Source: Deltaproteobacteria bacterium Ga0077550
Lineage (GTDB): Bacteria; Myxococcota_A; Polyangia; Nannocystales; Nannocystaceae
Assembly (NCBI GenBank): GCA_001464385.1
Contig: LNFB01000323.1
Location: 1-54,387, forward strand
DNA length: 54,387 nucleotides
Direction: 5' to 3'
Of this stretch, positions 10,301 through 22,190 are shown piece by piece. The notes beneath the pieces are model-generated. The model did no database searches. It was not told the DNA's origin and was given only the letters and a program-made list of their open reading frames with translations. The position numbers and the translations under genes are program-made. Numbering within the stretch: the first letter of the stretch is position 1; every line of letters begins with the position of its first letter.

Positions 10301-10429
10301 CTCGCCCGCGTGCTCGACGACCCGCCCCGCGCCCGCGCACTCGCCGAGCTCGCGCAGATCGATCTCGCCGCGGGCAACCCTGCCGACGCGGCCGCGGTGG
10401 CCGAGTGGCTCGCCGCGCACCCCGAGTGA
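7370..10429 (+). CDS. Transmembrane Ser/Thr protein kinase with C-terminal TPR array
   Basis: 1019 residues. After a Pro-rich N-terminal 60 residues comes a eukaryote-like kinase domain (about 64-335) with the Gly loop GGGAMGVVY, the VALK lysine, HRDVKPDN, DFGLA and GTPAYAAPE, so all catalytic residues are present. One membrane segment (VGLASLVGATAFGLLAW, about 345-361) follows. The rest is helical; from about residue 660 there are seven 42-residue kinesin-light-chain-type TPR units, each with a G-x-x-HP signature. This is the common myxobacterial kinase-TM-TPR layout, with the TPRs on the far side of the inner membrane if the kinase is cytosolic. Substrates are unknown. Confidence 0.93.
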   Translation: MVTNGREPPASLDSAGAPSSGDPPPTPSGVSPSTPEMTLAGTHDGSEPPRVAQDVGLSPGATIGRYVVLSPLGGGAMGVVYTAHDPELDRTVALKLLRPRVGLDKVDAGHRRLLAEAQALARLNHPNVVTVFDVGEHYGLVFVAMELIDGDTLRAWLARQPRAWPEILDVMVQAGRGLAAAHAGDLIHRDVKPDNVMIGVDGRVRVMDFGLAKAASRRQLGDASGDRHNSGNTPIGGFVGTPAYAAPEQLSGRRGKATADQFSYCVTLWEALFGRRPFVADTIPALASEILAGNLVEPARGARVPGWLRRTVERGLASEPERRWPSMDALLEALERGHARARWGRTVGLASLVGATAFGLLAWRHHAAEQRQDACTTAGTAIDAVWNADRAATMRAALVQTGLGHAEETALRVIPWLDAHAAAWRAVRTDACERTDIEESWDATTAERSLACLDERRIEFESLVRALERGDASSVANAVPAAARLGRLEPCTDAFSLSRRPDPPAAGRDAVLELRDELLRAAALQEIGAYDEALTLARALLERAEALAWPPLVAEARLRVGRLLERTADYPGAEQLLESAYFEAGRADATDVAAEAARDLVRVAADRLAEHADALRWARHLELMLVRTPDPAGLNAAVRAESLAIVHHAMGEHTLAKAEYEEAIAARERVTGPEHPEVLDLRGNLATLLIDMGDHEAARAMNVAVLAAREEALGPGHPKVAMSLNNLARDHRAMGENAEARALYERALAIWTASLGPEHPHVAQVLNNLGNISLAEGDTVTATSLHERALAIRQRALGPDHPDVAQSLANLGNLQLFAQDFAAARARYEAALAIEEKVLGPEHPRVAMTMGNLGLAIMEQGDLATAEQLQRRALELRERVLGPDHPTVAQNLENLGSVLQKRGDLDGAERYLERSLEVWDASMGKQHPARAYSLIGLAEIAAARGRTVDAVRLAEEALQLRTASRAPPSELGAARLALARVLDDPPRARALAELAQIDLAAGNPADAAAVAEWLAAHPE

Positions 10430-10433
10430 CGGC

Positions 10434-11087
10434 TCACGATCGCTGCGGGTGCAGCACCGCGAGGCGCACCACCTCGGCCCGGTTCGCCGCGCCCAGCCGC
10501 GCGCACACCCGCACCAACAGGTTGCGCACGGTGTGGATCGACGCGCCCAGGGCGGCGCCGATCTCGGCGTTCGTGCGGCCGAGCGCGACGTACTCGACGA
10601 CCTCGCGCTGACGCGGCGTGAGCCGCTCGTCGACGCAGCGCACCCCGGTCACGAGGCCCGGCAACGACGGCTGCGCGCGCGCCAGGTGATAGGCGTCGCC
10701 GAGCGTCAGCACCGGCACGAGCGCGGTGATGGCCAGCCGCTCGCGTGTCGAGAACGGCGGATCGCGGCGACGCATGAGCAGGACCGCCGAGATGATCCGC
10801 TCGTCGACCACGAGGTGGGCCATCGACGCGGCGCGGATCCCCAGCGGTCGGGCGACCAGGCGATTCCACCGGGTGCGCGCCGCGCCGCGGACCCCGAAGG
10901 CCTCGCGATCCGTGGCGACGCCGTGCTGCGCGAGCGCGGTGTGCATGAGCGGCGCGAGGGAGACCGCGTGGTCGTCCCACTGCTTCGTGGTCGCGGCGAG
11001 CCGCGCGAGCTCGAGCCCGATCACGCCGGCGCGCGACAGCGGCACCCGCGGCGACAGCTCGTGGAAGAGCGCGGCCTCGAAGCGCAC
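10434..11087 (-). CDS. LuxR-type transcriptional regulator
   Basis: About 217 residues from GTG 11087. The last 60 residues are a LuxR/FixJ helix-turn-helix (LTPRQREVVEYVALGRTNAEIGAALG, then HTVRN), a DNA-binding module. The N-terminal 150 residues look like a degenerate GAF-like sensory region (SMAHLVVDERIISAVLLMRRRDPPFSTRER), with no receiver Asp or autoinducer-domain motif recognised. The start is uncertain: the frame stays open to 11351, but upstream residues are unlike a regulator and overlap the hydrolase on the other strand. The gene converges on the kinase at 10429 with only four bases between stops, and may regulate the divergent hydrolase; that is inference. Confidence 0.78.
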   Translation of the reverse strand: MRFEAALFHELSPRVPLSRAGVIGLELARLAATTKQWDDHAVSLAPLMHTALAQHGVATDREAFGVRGAARTRWNRLVARPLGIRAASMAHLVVDERIISAVLLMRRRDPPFSTRERLAITALVPVLTLGDAYHLARAQPSLPGLVTGVRCVDERLTPRQREVVEYVALGRTNAEIGAALGASIHTVRNLLVRVCARLGAANRAEVVRLAVLHPQRS

Positions 11088-11979
11088 CCCCGACGCGCTC
11101 GCGCCGGTCGCCACCGCGTGGCTCGATCGTGCGCTGTACCCCTTCGCGTCGCACTGGCACGACACCGACGCCGGTCGCATGCACGTCGTCGACGAGGGCT
11201 CGGGTCCGCCGATCCTGTTCGTCCACGGCACGCCGTCGTGGTCGTTCGAGTGGCGGCATGCGATCTCGGCGCTGCGTGGCGAGCACCGCTGCATCGCCCC
11301 GGACCACCTCGGCTTCGGGCTGTCGGACAAGCCACCCGCCGCCCCGTACACGCCGGCCGATCACGCGGCGCGACTGCGGGGGCTCGTGCGCGCGCTGGAC
11401 TTGCGCGACCTGACGCTGGTCGTGCACGACTTCGGCGGTCCCATCGGGCTGTCGGTCGCGCTCGACGAGCCCGATCGCGTCTCGCGGATCGTGATCCTCA
11501 ACAGCTGGATGTGGGCCCACGGCGACGACCCGAAGGTCCGCCGACTGTCGCGCCTAGTCGCCTCTCCGATCGGTCGGTGGCTGTATCTGCGGCTCAACGC
11601 GTCGCCACGGTGGTTGATCCCGATGTCGTTCCGCGATCGCAGCAAGCTGACGCCCGCGATCCATCGCCACTACATGCGGCCGTTCGCGAGCCGCGATGGG
11701 CGCATGGGACCCTGGACGCTGGGCTGTGCGCTGGCCGGCGCCGACCCGTGGTACGCGTCGCTCTGGGCGCGCCGCGCCGCGCTGCGCGAGCGGCCCGTGA
11801 CGCTGTTGTGGGGCGCGGAGGATCCGGCCTTCGGTGCGCCGTACCTCGCGCGCTGGCGCGAGGCGCTGCCCCACGCGCGCGTCGTGACGATCGACGACGT
11901 CGGGCACTTCCCCCAGGAGGAGGCGCCCGAGCGGGTGACGGCTGTGATCCGCGACGCGTCCCGGGGTCCCACGAAGTGA
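10987..11979 (+). CDS. Alpha/beta-fold hydrolase, haloalkane dehalogenase-like
   Basis: The recognisable protein begins around 11110 (WLDRALYPF) and has the oxyanion segment HGTPSWSFEWR, the nucleophile elbow VVHDFGGPIG with an Asp nucleophile, an acid in LLWGAEDPAFG and the catalytic His in DVGHFPQEE. Asp nucleophiles are used by haloalkane dehalogenases, epoxide hydrolases and fluoroacetate dehalogenase. The residue after the nucleophile is Phe rather than the halide-binding Trp of true dehalogenases, so the substrate is open. No ATG/GTG/TTG lies just before the conserved start; the nearest in-frame choices are GTG 10987 (used here) and ATG 11179, which would cut into the fold. The 5' end overlaps the divergent LuxR gene. 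Confidence 0.82.
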   Translation: MVAASRASSSPITPARDSGTRGDSSWKSAASKRTPDALAPVATAWLDRALYPFASHWHDTDAGRMHVVDEGSGPPILFVHGTPSWSFEWRHAISALRGEHRCIAPDHLGFGLSDKPPAAPYTPADHAARLRGLVRALDLRDLTLVVHDFGGPIGLSVALDEPDRVSRIVILNSWMWAHGDDPKVRRLSRLVASPIGRWLYLRLNASPRWLIPMSFRDRSKLTPAIHRHYMRPFASRDGRMGPWTLGCALAGADPWYASLWARRAALRERPVTLLWGAEDPAFGAPYLARWREALPHARVVTIDDVGHFPQEEAPERVTAVIRDASRGPTK

Positions 11980-12040
11980 TGAGCGGTGAGCGCGACGGAC
12001 GACGACGCCTTCGTCGCGCGCCTCGTGCCGTGACGCGGGC

Positions 12041-12811
12041 TCACGGCTCGAGCTTCACCAGCGGCGTCGTCCACAGGTACACGTAGTGCTTGCGCCGCTT
12101 CGGCGGCGGGCGGTGGTGCTCGGCGACGATCATCCAGATGTCGTCGGGATCGTAGCCCGTCATGTCGAAGTCGTGCGAGATGATGCGGGCCTTCGGCGCG
12201 AGCTTCTCGAGCTGCGGCACGAGCCGCACGTTGAGCTCGGGCAACAGGTACAGCGTGACCACCGTGGCCGGCGTCAGATCGACGTCGAAGATGTTCTTCT
12301 GCAGGATGGTGACGAGGTGGCCGACCTTGGCCTTCTCGACGTTGGCGCGGGCCTCGGCGACGCGCTCGGGATCGAGATCGAAGCCGACGGCACGGGCGCC
12401 GTAGGTCTTCGCGGCGGCGATCACCAGGCGACCGTCGCCGCAGCCGAGATCGTAGACCACGTCGTCCTTGGTGATCGCCGCGACCTCGAGCATCTTCGCG
12501 ACGACGTTGCGCGGCGTCGGCACGTACTCGATGTCGAGCGCGGGCGCCTCGGGCTCGGCCGGGTCGGGCTCGGGCGGCTTCACCTCGGGCGGCGTCTCGA
12601 CCTCCGCCGGCTTCGCGTCGGGCGGCTTCGCGTCGGGCGACTTCACCTCGGGCGGCTTCGCGTCACGCGGTGCGGCATCGGGCGGCGTCGCGTCGGCCGA
12701 CTTCGCGGGCGCCGCCACGGATGCGACCGGCGTCGGGGAGGCCGGCGTCGGGGAGGGCGCGCCGCACCCGAGCAGGATCGCCAGGGCGGCGGAGGTCGGG
12801 GGGACGCGCAT
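12041..12811 (-). CDS. Class I SAM-dependent methyltransferase with lipoprotein signal peptide
   Basis: 256 residues. The N-terminus (MRVPPTSAALAILLGCG) reads as a lipoprotein signal with LLGC lipobox. Residues about 20-90 are a Pro/Ala/Lys/Asp/Glu linker with repeated DAKPP and EVKPP units. The C-terminal 160 residues are a Rossmann methyltransferase: YVPTPRNVVAKML, motif I DLGCGDGR, acidic loop GFDLDPERV, then ISHDFDMTGYDPDD. This family, with a YVPTP lead-in, is recognisable, but its substrate is not known to me. An exported methyltransferase is odd, because SAM is made in the cytosol. Either the signal is not cleaved or exported, the start is wrong, or the protein has another role. No ATG between the linker and the domain offers a clear alternative. 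Confidence 0.85.
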   Translation of the reverse strand: MRVPPTSAALAILLGCGAPSPTPASPTPVASVAAPAKSADATPPDAAPRDAKPPEVKSPDAKPPDAKPAEVETPPEVKPPEPDPAEPEAPALDIEYVPTPRNVVAKMLEVAAITKDDVVYDLGCGDGRLVIAAAKTYGARAVGFDLDPERVAEARANVEKAKVGHLVTILQKNIFDVDLTPATVVTLYLLPELNVRLVPQLEKLAPKARIISHDFDMTGYDPDDIWMIVAEHHRPPPKRRKHYVYLWTTPLVKLEP

Positions 12812-12840
12812 CGCGTGTCCGCGAGCCTACCGCAGTTCGG

Positions 12841-13785
12841 CTAGCGCGCCTCGAGCAGCGTGGTGAGCCACGGCTGCAGCTCGCTCGGCACGCTCCTCGC
12901 CGGCAGCACCCCGTCGATCGCGGTGCACCCCGCGAACGACTCGCGATCGCGGTGCGACATCAGCAGGATCCGGCAGCCGTGCCCCGCGTCGCGCAGCCGC
13001 GTCGCGAGCTGCAGGCCGCTCATCCCCGGCAGATCATCGGCGGTCACCACCGCCAGCGGGGCGCCGCCGTCGACGATCGCCTGCCACGCCTCCTGCGGAT
13101 CGGCGAAGCCCAGCACCGGGAGCCCCCACTGGCGCACCCAGGCCTCGAGGACGGGCCGCGCGTCGTCGTCATCGTCGACGATCACGACCTTGTCGCGGGT
13201 CGCGACGCGACCGTCGGGTCGCACGCGCTCGCCGCTGATGTCGACGTGGACCCCGACCGCGCGCAGCGGTCGTCCCTCGGCGTCGCGCGCGGTGATGCGG
13301 CCGCGATCGAGGATCGGGATCCAACGATCGTCCGCGCCGCGCAGCCGGACGATCTGCTCGTACCGCGCCGCTCGTCCGACGACGAGGTCGTCGACGGCAC
13401 GGCGCGCCCGCGCGAGGTCATCGGGGTGGACGAGCTTGCCCCACGCCGAGAGCGTCGACGCGATCTCGCCGGGGGCGTACCCCAGCATCGCCGACGCGCT
13501 GCGGCTGTAGTGGATCACGTTGGTCCGCAGATCCCACGACCACATCCCGACATCCGCGAGCTCGACGGCGAGGTGCGCGTCGGCGAGCTCGGCGACGAGG
13601 CCGGCGTGGGCGCGTCGCGCCGCCGCCGACTCGCGGTGCCACCACAGTCCGGCGACACCCGCGGCCGCAGCAGCGGTGAGCGCCGCCGCGGGGTCCCACG
13701 CCGCGATCGCAGCGAGCCCCGTCACACCGAGACCGGCGAGCAACACGGACGAGCCGTGCATCGCCGGGATCGCGAGTCGTGCCAC
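12841..13785 (-). CDS. Membrane PAS-domain protein with degenerate receiver domain
   Basis: 314 residues. Two hydrophobic segments (about 8-28 and 30-50) are followed by a PAS domain (about 65-185: VGMWSWDLRTNVIHYS, LGYAPGEI, LVHPDDLARAR, ending VGVHVDISGE). The C-terminal 120 residues have the receiver fold (KVVIVDDDDDARPVLE, then LPGMSGLQLATRLR, then ILLMS). The acidic pair is present, but the usual phospho-acceptor Asp position, four residues before the Pro, is Ala, and the late conserved Lys is also absent. No histidine kinase or output domain is present. I infer a sensory or scaffold protein with a pseudo-receiver. It follows the methyltransferase gene's start by about 30 bases on the same strand. 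Confidence 0.83.
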   Translation of the reverse strand: MARLAIPAMHGSSVLLAGLGVTGLAAIAAWDPAAALTAAAAAGVAGLWWHRESAAARRAHAGLVAELADAHLAVELADVGMWSWDLRTNVIHYSRSASAMLGYAPGEIASTLSAWGKLVHPDDLARARRAVDDLVVGRAARYEQIVRLRGADDRWIPILDRGRITARDAEGRPLRAVGVHVDISGERVRPDGRVATRDKVVIVDDDDDARPVLEAWVRQWGLPVLGFADPQEAWQAIVDGGAPLAVVTADDLPGMSGLQLATRLRDAGHGCRILLMSHRDRESFAGCTAIDGVLPARSVPSELQPWLTTLLEAR

Positions 13786-13858
13786 GATCGAGAAGGTAGC
13801 AGACGCGGCCGCGCGACAACGCGCGGCCCTCGCCGCCCCGGCCGCGGGGGCGCGAACA

Positions 13859-15031
13859 TCATCCCGCCAGCTCGAGCTTGTTGACCGCCTGCTTCGCCGC
13901 GTCCCGCACCGGGTAGCACCAGCAACCCTGGGACATGAACGGGTCGCTCCACTGCATCCGCTCGAGGTGCTTCTTGGCCTTCTGCAGCTTCAGCTCGCCG
14001 ACCGCCCACACGGCTCGCTCGCGGATGCCGGCGTCGTCGCTCCCCAGCGCCTTGACGATCGCGTCGTCGACGTTGCGGCAGCCCTCCGCGGCGATGCGAT
14101 CGAGGACCCACTGACCCGTCACCGATTCCCCCGCCGCCAATGTGCGGCGCCACGTCGCGGCATGCTCCTCGCACTTGCCCCACCGCCCGGCCTGGTCGAG
14201 GAAGCTCGCCGTGAGGTCGAGGGCCCGCGGCGCCGAGGGCAGCGGGCTCTTGCCGCCCAGCAGGTACTCGCGCACCTCGTCGGCGAGCTTGTCCTTGCCC
14301 ACCCGCGTCGCGAGCTCGCCCAACAGCGCCTCGCCCTGCTGCGGCGTGCCGTCGAGGAGCGCGACGAACAGCACGTCGTAGCGCTGCGACGCGACCAGCT
14401 TCTGTCCGGCGAACGGCGCACAGTACTCCCAGGCCGGCAGCTCGCGCCCGCACTCGCCCTCGACCCAGCGGCGCACCGCGTGGCCGTCCTTGGCGATCGC
14501 GTCGTCGAGCCGTGGGCTGAGCCCCTGCACCGTGGACTCGATGTACTTCGCCCGGCCCTCGGTCGTCGCGATCGCGCTGGCCTTCGCCCACAGCCCGTCG
14601 GGATCCTGCTTGCCGAGGCCGCCGCCGCACTTCTTGCCGAGCTCGGCGTCGAGCGCCGCGACCTCGGCGTCGAGCGCGAGATCGGCGACGTGGGCCCTGG
14701 TCGCCGTGCGCCGCTGCAGCGCGGCGACCAGGGTCTTGCCGGCCTGGGCGCGCACCGCCGGATCGCCGCGCTCGGGCACCTTGGTCGGCTTGTCCATGCA
14801 CTTGTACAGATAGATGCTCGACAGCTCGCGGTAGGCCGACGCGAACGCGGCCTGCTCGTCGGTCTCGGCCAACGTGCGACCGAGCGTGGCCACCCCGTCG
14901 TAGCCCACGCCGTCGGCGCCGATCGGCGTGAGCTCGCCCTTGGCGGCGCGCATCAACAGGCTGCAGCCGGTCCCACCGAGGCCCACGACACCCGCGAGCG
15001 ACAGCGCGAACACTCCATGACGAATCGACAT
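13859..15031 (-). CDS. Lipoprotein with HEAT-like C-terminal repeats
   Basis: 390 residues from ATG 15031, which has GGAAGGG about 8 bases upstream; the open frame runs further but without lipoprotein-like sequence. The signal MSIRHGVFALSLAGVVGLGGTGC ends in a lipobox. The body is mostly helical with scattered cysteines. About residues 330-375 resemble a HEAT/armadillo-type repeat (AIVKALGSDDAGIRERAVWAVGELK). No enzyme motif was recognised. Likely a periplasm-facing membrane-anchored protein. It lies on the same strand as the upstream TPR kinase, about 97 bases after its stop, so it may be part of that sigma-kinase transcription unit. Confidence 0.75.
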   Translation of the reverse strand: MSIRHGVFALSLAGVVGLGGTGCSLLMRAAKGELTPIGADGVGYDGVATLGRTLAETDEQAAFASAYRELSSIYLYKCMDKPTKVPERGDPAVRAQAGKTLVAALQRRTATRAHVADLALDAEVAALDAELGKKCGGGLGKQDPDGLWAKASAIATTEGRAKYIESTVQGLSPRLDDAIAKDGHAVRRWVEGECGRELPAWEYCAPFAGQKLVASQRYDVLFVALLDGTPQQGEALLGELATRVGKDKLADEVREYLLGGKSPLPSAPRALDLTASFLDQAGRWGKCEEHAATWRRTLAAGESVTGQWVLDRIAAEGCRNVDDAIVKALGSDDAGIRERAVWAVGELKLQKAKKHLERMQWSDPFMSQGCWCYPVRDAAKQAVNKLELAG

Positions 15032-15127
15032 GACGAAACCCTTCCGTGGCGGGGCCGTTGTTCGCCCCGCTCGAGGGCTGCAGGCGCGGGCGCGGGGGAA
15101 TCGACGCACGTCGCCGGACGCGTCAAC

Positions 15128-17933
<2,806 letters not shown>

Positions 17934-17956
<23 letters not shown>

Positions 17957-18010
17957 CGGAAGCTCCTGCCCATGCAGCCGTCTGCGCCCGACGACAGCTC
18001 GTTCATCGGA
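17934..18010. repeat. 27-bp direct repeat, 50-bp period, spanning the sigma/kinase junction
   Basis: Copies at 17934-17960 and 17984-18010 are identical. Each contains, on the minus strand, a TGA/ATG overlap and the first nine codons of the kinase. Only the downstream copy is preceded by a clear AGGAG, which lies in the 23-bp spacer. Confidence 0.95.
17953..18006 (-). CDS. Possible 17-residue leader peptide created by duplication of the kinase start
   Basis: The ATG at 18006 overlaps the TGA of the sigma factor gene (ATGA). The frame reads MNELSSGADGCMGRSFR and stops at a TGA that itself overlaps the kinase ATG, again as ATGA. Its first nine residues are the same as those of the kinase, because both starts lie in copies of one repeat. 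Ribosomes finishing the sigma factor could reinitiate here and then again at the kinase. The sequence arrangement is certain; translation is inference. Confidence 0.4.
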
Positions 18011-18569
18011 GCATCGGCTCGTCCGCGAAGCCCAGCGCCGCGTGCTCCCGCAGCTCGCGCTTGAGCGCGTCGCGGGCCCGCGTCACGCGGCTGCGCACGG
18101 TGCTCTCGTTGATGCCGAGCACCGAGGCGATCTGCGGCGCGCTCATCCCCTCCCAGTAGGTCAGCTCGAGGGCGATCTGGGCCTCGAGCGGCAGGCCGCG
18201 CAGGGCCTCCGTCAGCACCCGGGCCCGCTGCTGCTCGGCCAGCAGCGACGACGGCGACGCGCCGAGGTCACGCAGGGACAGCTCCGAGAGACCGACCTGC
18301 GGCCCGAGCCGACGCTCGTGACGCAGCCGATCGAACAGGCGGTTGCGGGCGATGCGGAAGAGGTACGCCCGGAAGAGGCCGGGATCGCGGAGATCGGGGC
18401 TCGCCTCGAGGCAGTCGAGCAGCGTCCGCTGGATGAGGTCGTCGACGCCGCCCTCGACCTTGTGGGTGAAGAACCGGTGCAGGGAGGCGAAACAGAGCCG
18501 GAGCAGGCGATCCCCGGCCTCGGCGTCGCCGTCGCGCCAGCGCGAGAGCAGCTCGGGCGCCTCGTCCAC
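18003..18569 (-). CDS. ECF-type RNA polymerase sigma factor
   Basis: 188 residues starting at GTG 18569. Region 2 covers about residues 20-85 (SLHRFFTHKVEGGVDDLIQRT, then FRAYLFRIARNRLFDRLR). Region 4 covers about 120-175, with the helix-turn-helix APQIASVLGINESTVRSRVTRAR. No anti-sigma factor gene is adjacent. Instead the next gene on the strand is a transmembrane kinase, with coupled stop and start codons. In known systems ECF factors paired with Ser/Thr kinases are switched on by phosphorylation; that mode is inferred here. It closely resembles the sigma factor at 34937-35623 in the DDLIQ region. No clear Shine-Dalgarno sequence precedes the start. Confidence 0.9.
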   Translation of the reverse strand: MDEAPELLSRWRDGDAEAGDRLLRLCFASLHRFFTHKVEGGVDDLIQRTLLDCLEASPDLRDPGLFRAYLFRIARNRLFDRLRHERRLGPQVGLSELSLRDLGASPSSLLAEQQRARVLTEALRGLPLEAQIALELTYWEGMSAPQIASVLGINESTVRSRVTRARDALKRELREHAALGFADEPMLR

Positions 18570-18905
18570 CGCCGGCGATGGTAGCCGAACGGAGGGCCCG
18601 CGCCCGACGCCTCGGCATCACGGCGGGGCACGCGGCAGGGTCTGGCTTACGTTTCGAGTGTCGAGCCGGCGTGACGCGAGGGGCGTCCGCCCGTCGTACC
18701 CACCGCGGTCGACGCCACCGACGGTCCCCAGGGTGAGGCCGGAGTGGCCCGTGGGGGCAGGGGGAGACGACTGGGCTCGGGCCTTGCCCCCACGCTGGGA
18801 TTGCGTGTATGTCGTGCCCCGCGCGCCGCGGGGCGTCGCAGGCCGAAGCCAAGCGCCGGCCTTGTCCTTCGGGGCCATGACCGCGGCGTAGAAGGAATCC
18901 TACCC
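18570..18905. other. 336-base non-coding region: sigma factor promoter side and structured hppA leader
   Basis: Divergent region between the sigma factor and hppA. No convincing gene was found. The half near hppA is rich in inverted repeats: a 13-bp stem (see 18750-18794), an 8-bp GC hairpin at 18816-18834 with loop CGC, and CCGAAG paired with CTTCGG just before the ribosome-binding site of hppA. AAGGA about 10 bases upstream serves GTG 18906. Confidence 0.6.
18750..18794 (+). promoter_or_regulatory. Strong hairpin in the hppA leader
   Basis: CGTGGGGGCA at 18750-18759 pairs perfectly with 18785-18794. A G-T wobble and two more G-C pairs extend the stem to 13 bp around a 19-base loop. No T run follows, so it is not a normal terminator. 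It lies about 110 bases before the hppA start and could be a regulatory leader element or a divergent-promoter structure. Confidence 0.45.
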
Positions 18906-21101
<2,196 letters not shown>

Positions 21102-21126
21102 TCCAGGCACGGTCGCTTCGCCAAGG

Positions 21127-21156
21127 GCGCCTCGCGGGTCACCGCGGGGCGCTTTT
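21127..21156 (+). terminator. Intrinsic terminator of hppA
   Basis: An 11-bp stem (21127-21137 with 21142-21152, one T-G wobble), loop GTCA, followed by TTTT. It separates hppA from the ATPase/TOPRIM-like pair, which starts 36 bases later and must have its own promoter or rely on read-through. Confidence 0.88.
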
Positions 21157-21191
21157 GCGTTTGGTTGGTCGACTGAGAGATACTCGGGACC

Positions 21192-22190
21192 GTGGCGCGG
21201 TTCATCGAGAGCCTGCACGTCCGGGACTTCCGGTGCTGCAAGGATGTCCGATTCGAGCTGACGGACCTACACGCGTTCGTGGGGCCGAACGACAGCGGGA
21301 AGAGCACGCTGTTGGAGGCGATCCAGAAGGCAAGTCAGCCTCACGGCAAAGAGCTGCCTCGAGACTGGGAGATGACACTCCCCGGCGGCTTCCTAGTCTC
21401 GCGAGGGAAGCTACGCGTCCCATCTGAGCCAACCCCGCTGCCTCTGAGTCATGCGGGTGTGATGAAGCTTCGCACTCAGCAACCGGGGATCCGTCTGCCC
21501 GAACTCATCGCTGCGTCGCCCAGTTCGACACCCCTCGTTCGCCTCGACCCCGATCAGCTGCGAGCCCCGGCCGCGCTGCTGGAGGGGAAGCCAAGCGACG
21601 CTTGGTTCAGTACAGATCGCGGGGCAGGCCTCCCCGCCGTCTACGATGTCCTGCTCTCGCAGAACCGCGCCGCCTTCGACGCGCTCGAGGCCTCGTGTCG
21701 CAGCTTCTACCCCACGGTCGCGAACCTGGTCCTCGAGAATCAGGGCTCGCAGAAGCTCCTCGGCGTTCGTCTCGTCGACGGCACGCGGGTCCTCGCCACG
21801 CACATGAGCGAGGGCATGCTCTTCTTCCTCGCGTACGCCGCGATGCAGCACCTGCGTCCCGCGCCGGTCCTTCTCATCGAGGAGCCTGAGACCGGCCTGC
21901 ATCCGTCGCGGATCGCGGATGTCGTTCGCGTCCTCCGCGAGATCGCCAAGGACCGTCAGGTCGTCCTCGCCACGCACAGCCCGCTCGTCGTCAACGAGCT
22001 GACCCCCGAGGAGGTCAGCGTGGTCACGCGGGACCCCATCACCGGCACCCGCGTCACCCGCCTGAGGGACACGCCGAACTTCGAGCAGCGGGCCTCGGTC
22101 TACGCACTCGGTGAACTCTGGCTCGCGTACGCGAACGGTGCCGACGAGGCGCCCCTGCTGCGCCCCGTCGCTGGCGAGTCGACCCCGTGA
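21192..22190 (+). CDS. OLD/AAA_21-like ABC-class ATPase
   Basis: 332 residues from GTG 21192. It has the FxxF-type N-terminus of SMC/ABC-like ATPases (IESLHVRDFRCCKDVRFE), Walker A GPNDSGKST (31-39), a signature-like HMSEGM (about 206), Walker B PVLLIEEPETGLHP (about 224-237) and the H-switch LATHSPLVV (about 258). This matches the ATPase half of OLD-family nucleases and of several phage-defence ATPases. It is shorter than most of these and has no TOPRIM domain itself; that domain seems to be on the next gene, whose GTG overlaps this stop. Codons in the first 300 bases use more A/T at third positions than neighbours, a hint of transfer. Confidence 0.85.
   Translation: MARFIESLHVRDFRCCKDVRFELTDLHAFVGPNDSGKSTLLEAIQKASQPHGKELPRDWEMTLPGGFLVSRGKLRVPSEPTPLPLSHAGVMKLRTQQPGIRLPELIAASPSSTPLVRLDPDQLRAPAALLEGKPSDAWFSTDRGAGLPAVYDVLLSQNRAAFDALEASCRSFYPTVANLVLENQGSQKLLGVRLVDGTRVLATHMSEGMLFFLAYAAMQHLRPAPVLLIEEPETGLHPSRIADVVRVLREIAKDRQVVLATHSPLVVNELTPEEVSVVTRDPITGTRVTRLRDTPNFEQRASVYALGELWLAYANGADEAPLLRPVAGESTP

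Noticed and set aside
7283..10420. 1045-codon antisense open frame opposite the TPR kinase
   Set aside because: Its apparent repeats mirror the TPR codons of the sense gene. It has no start context and no domain.
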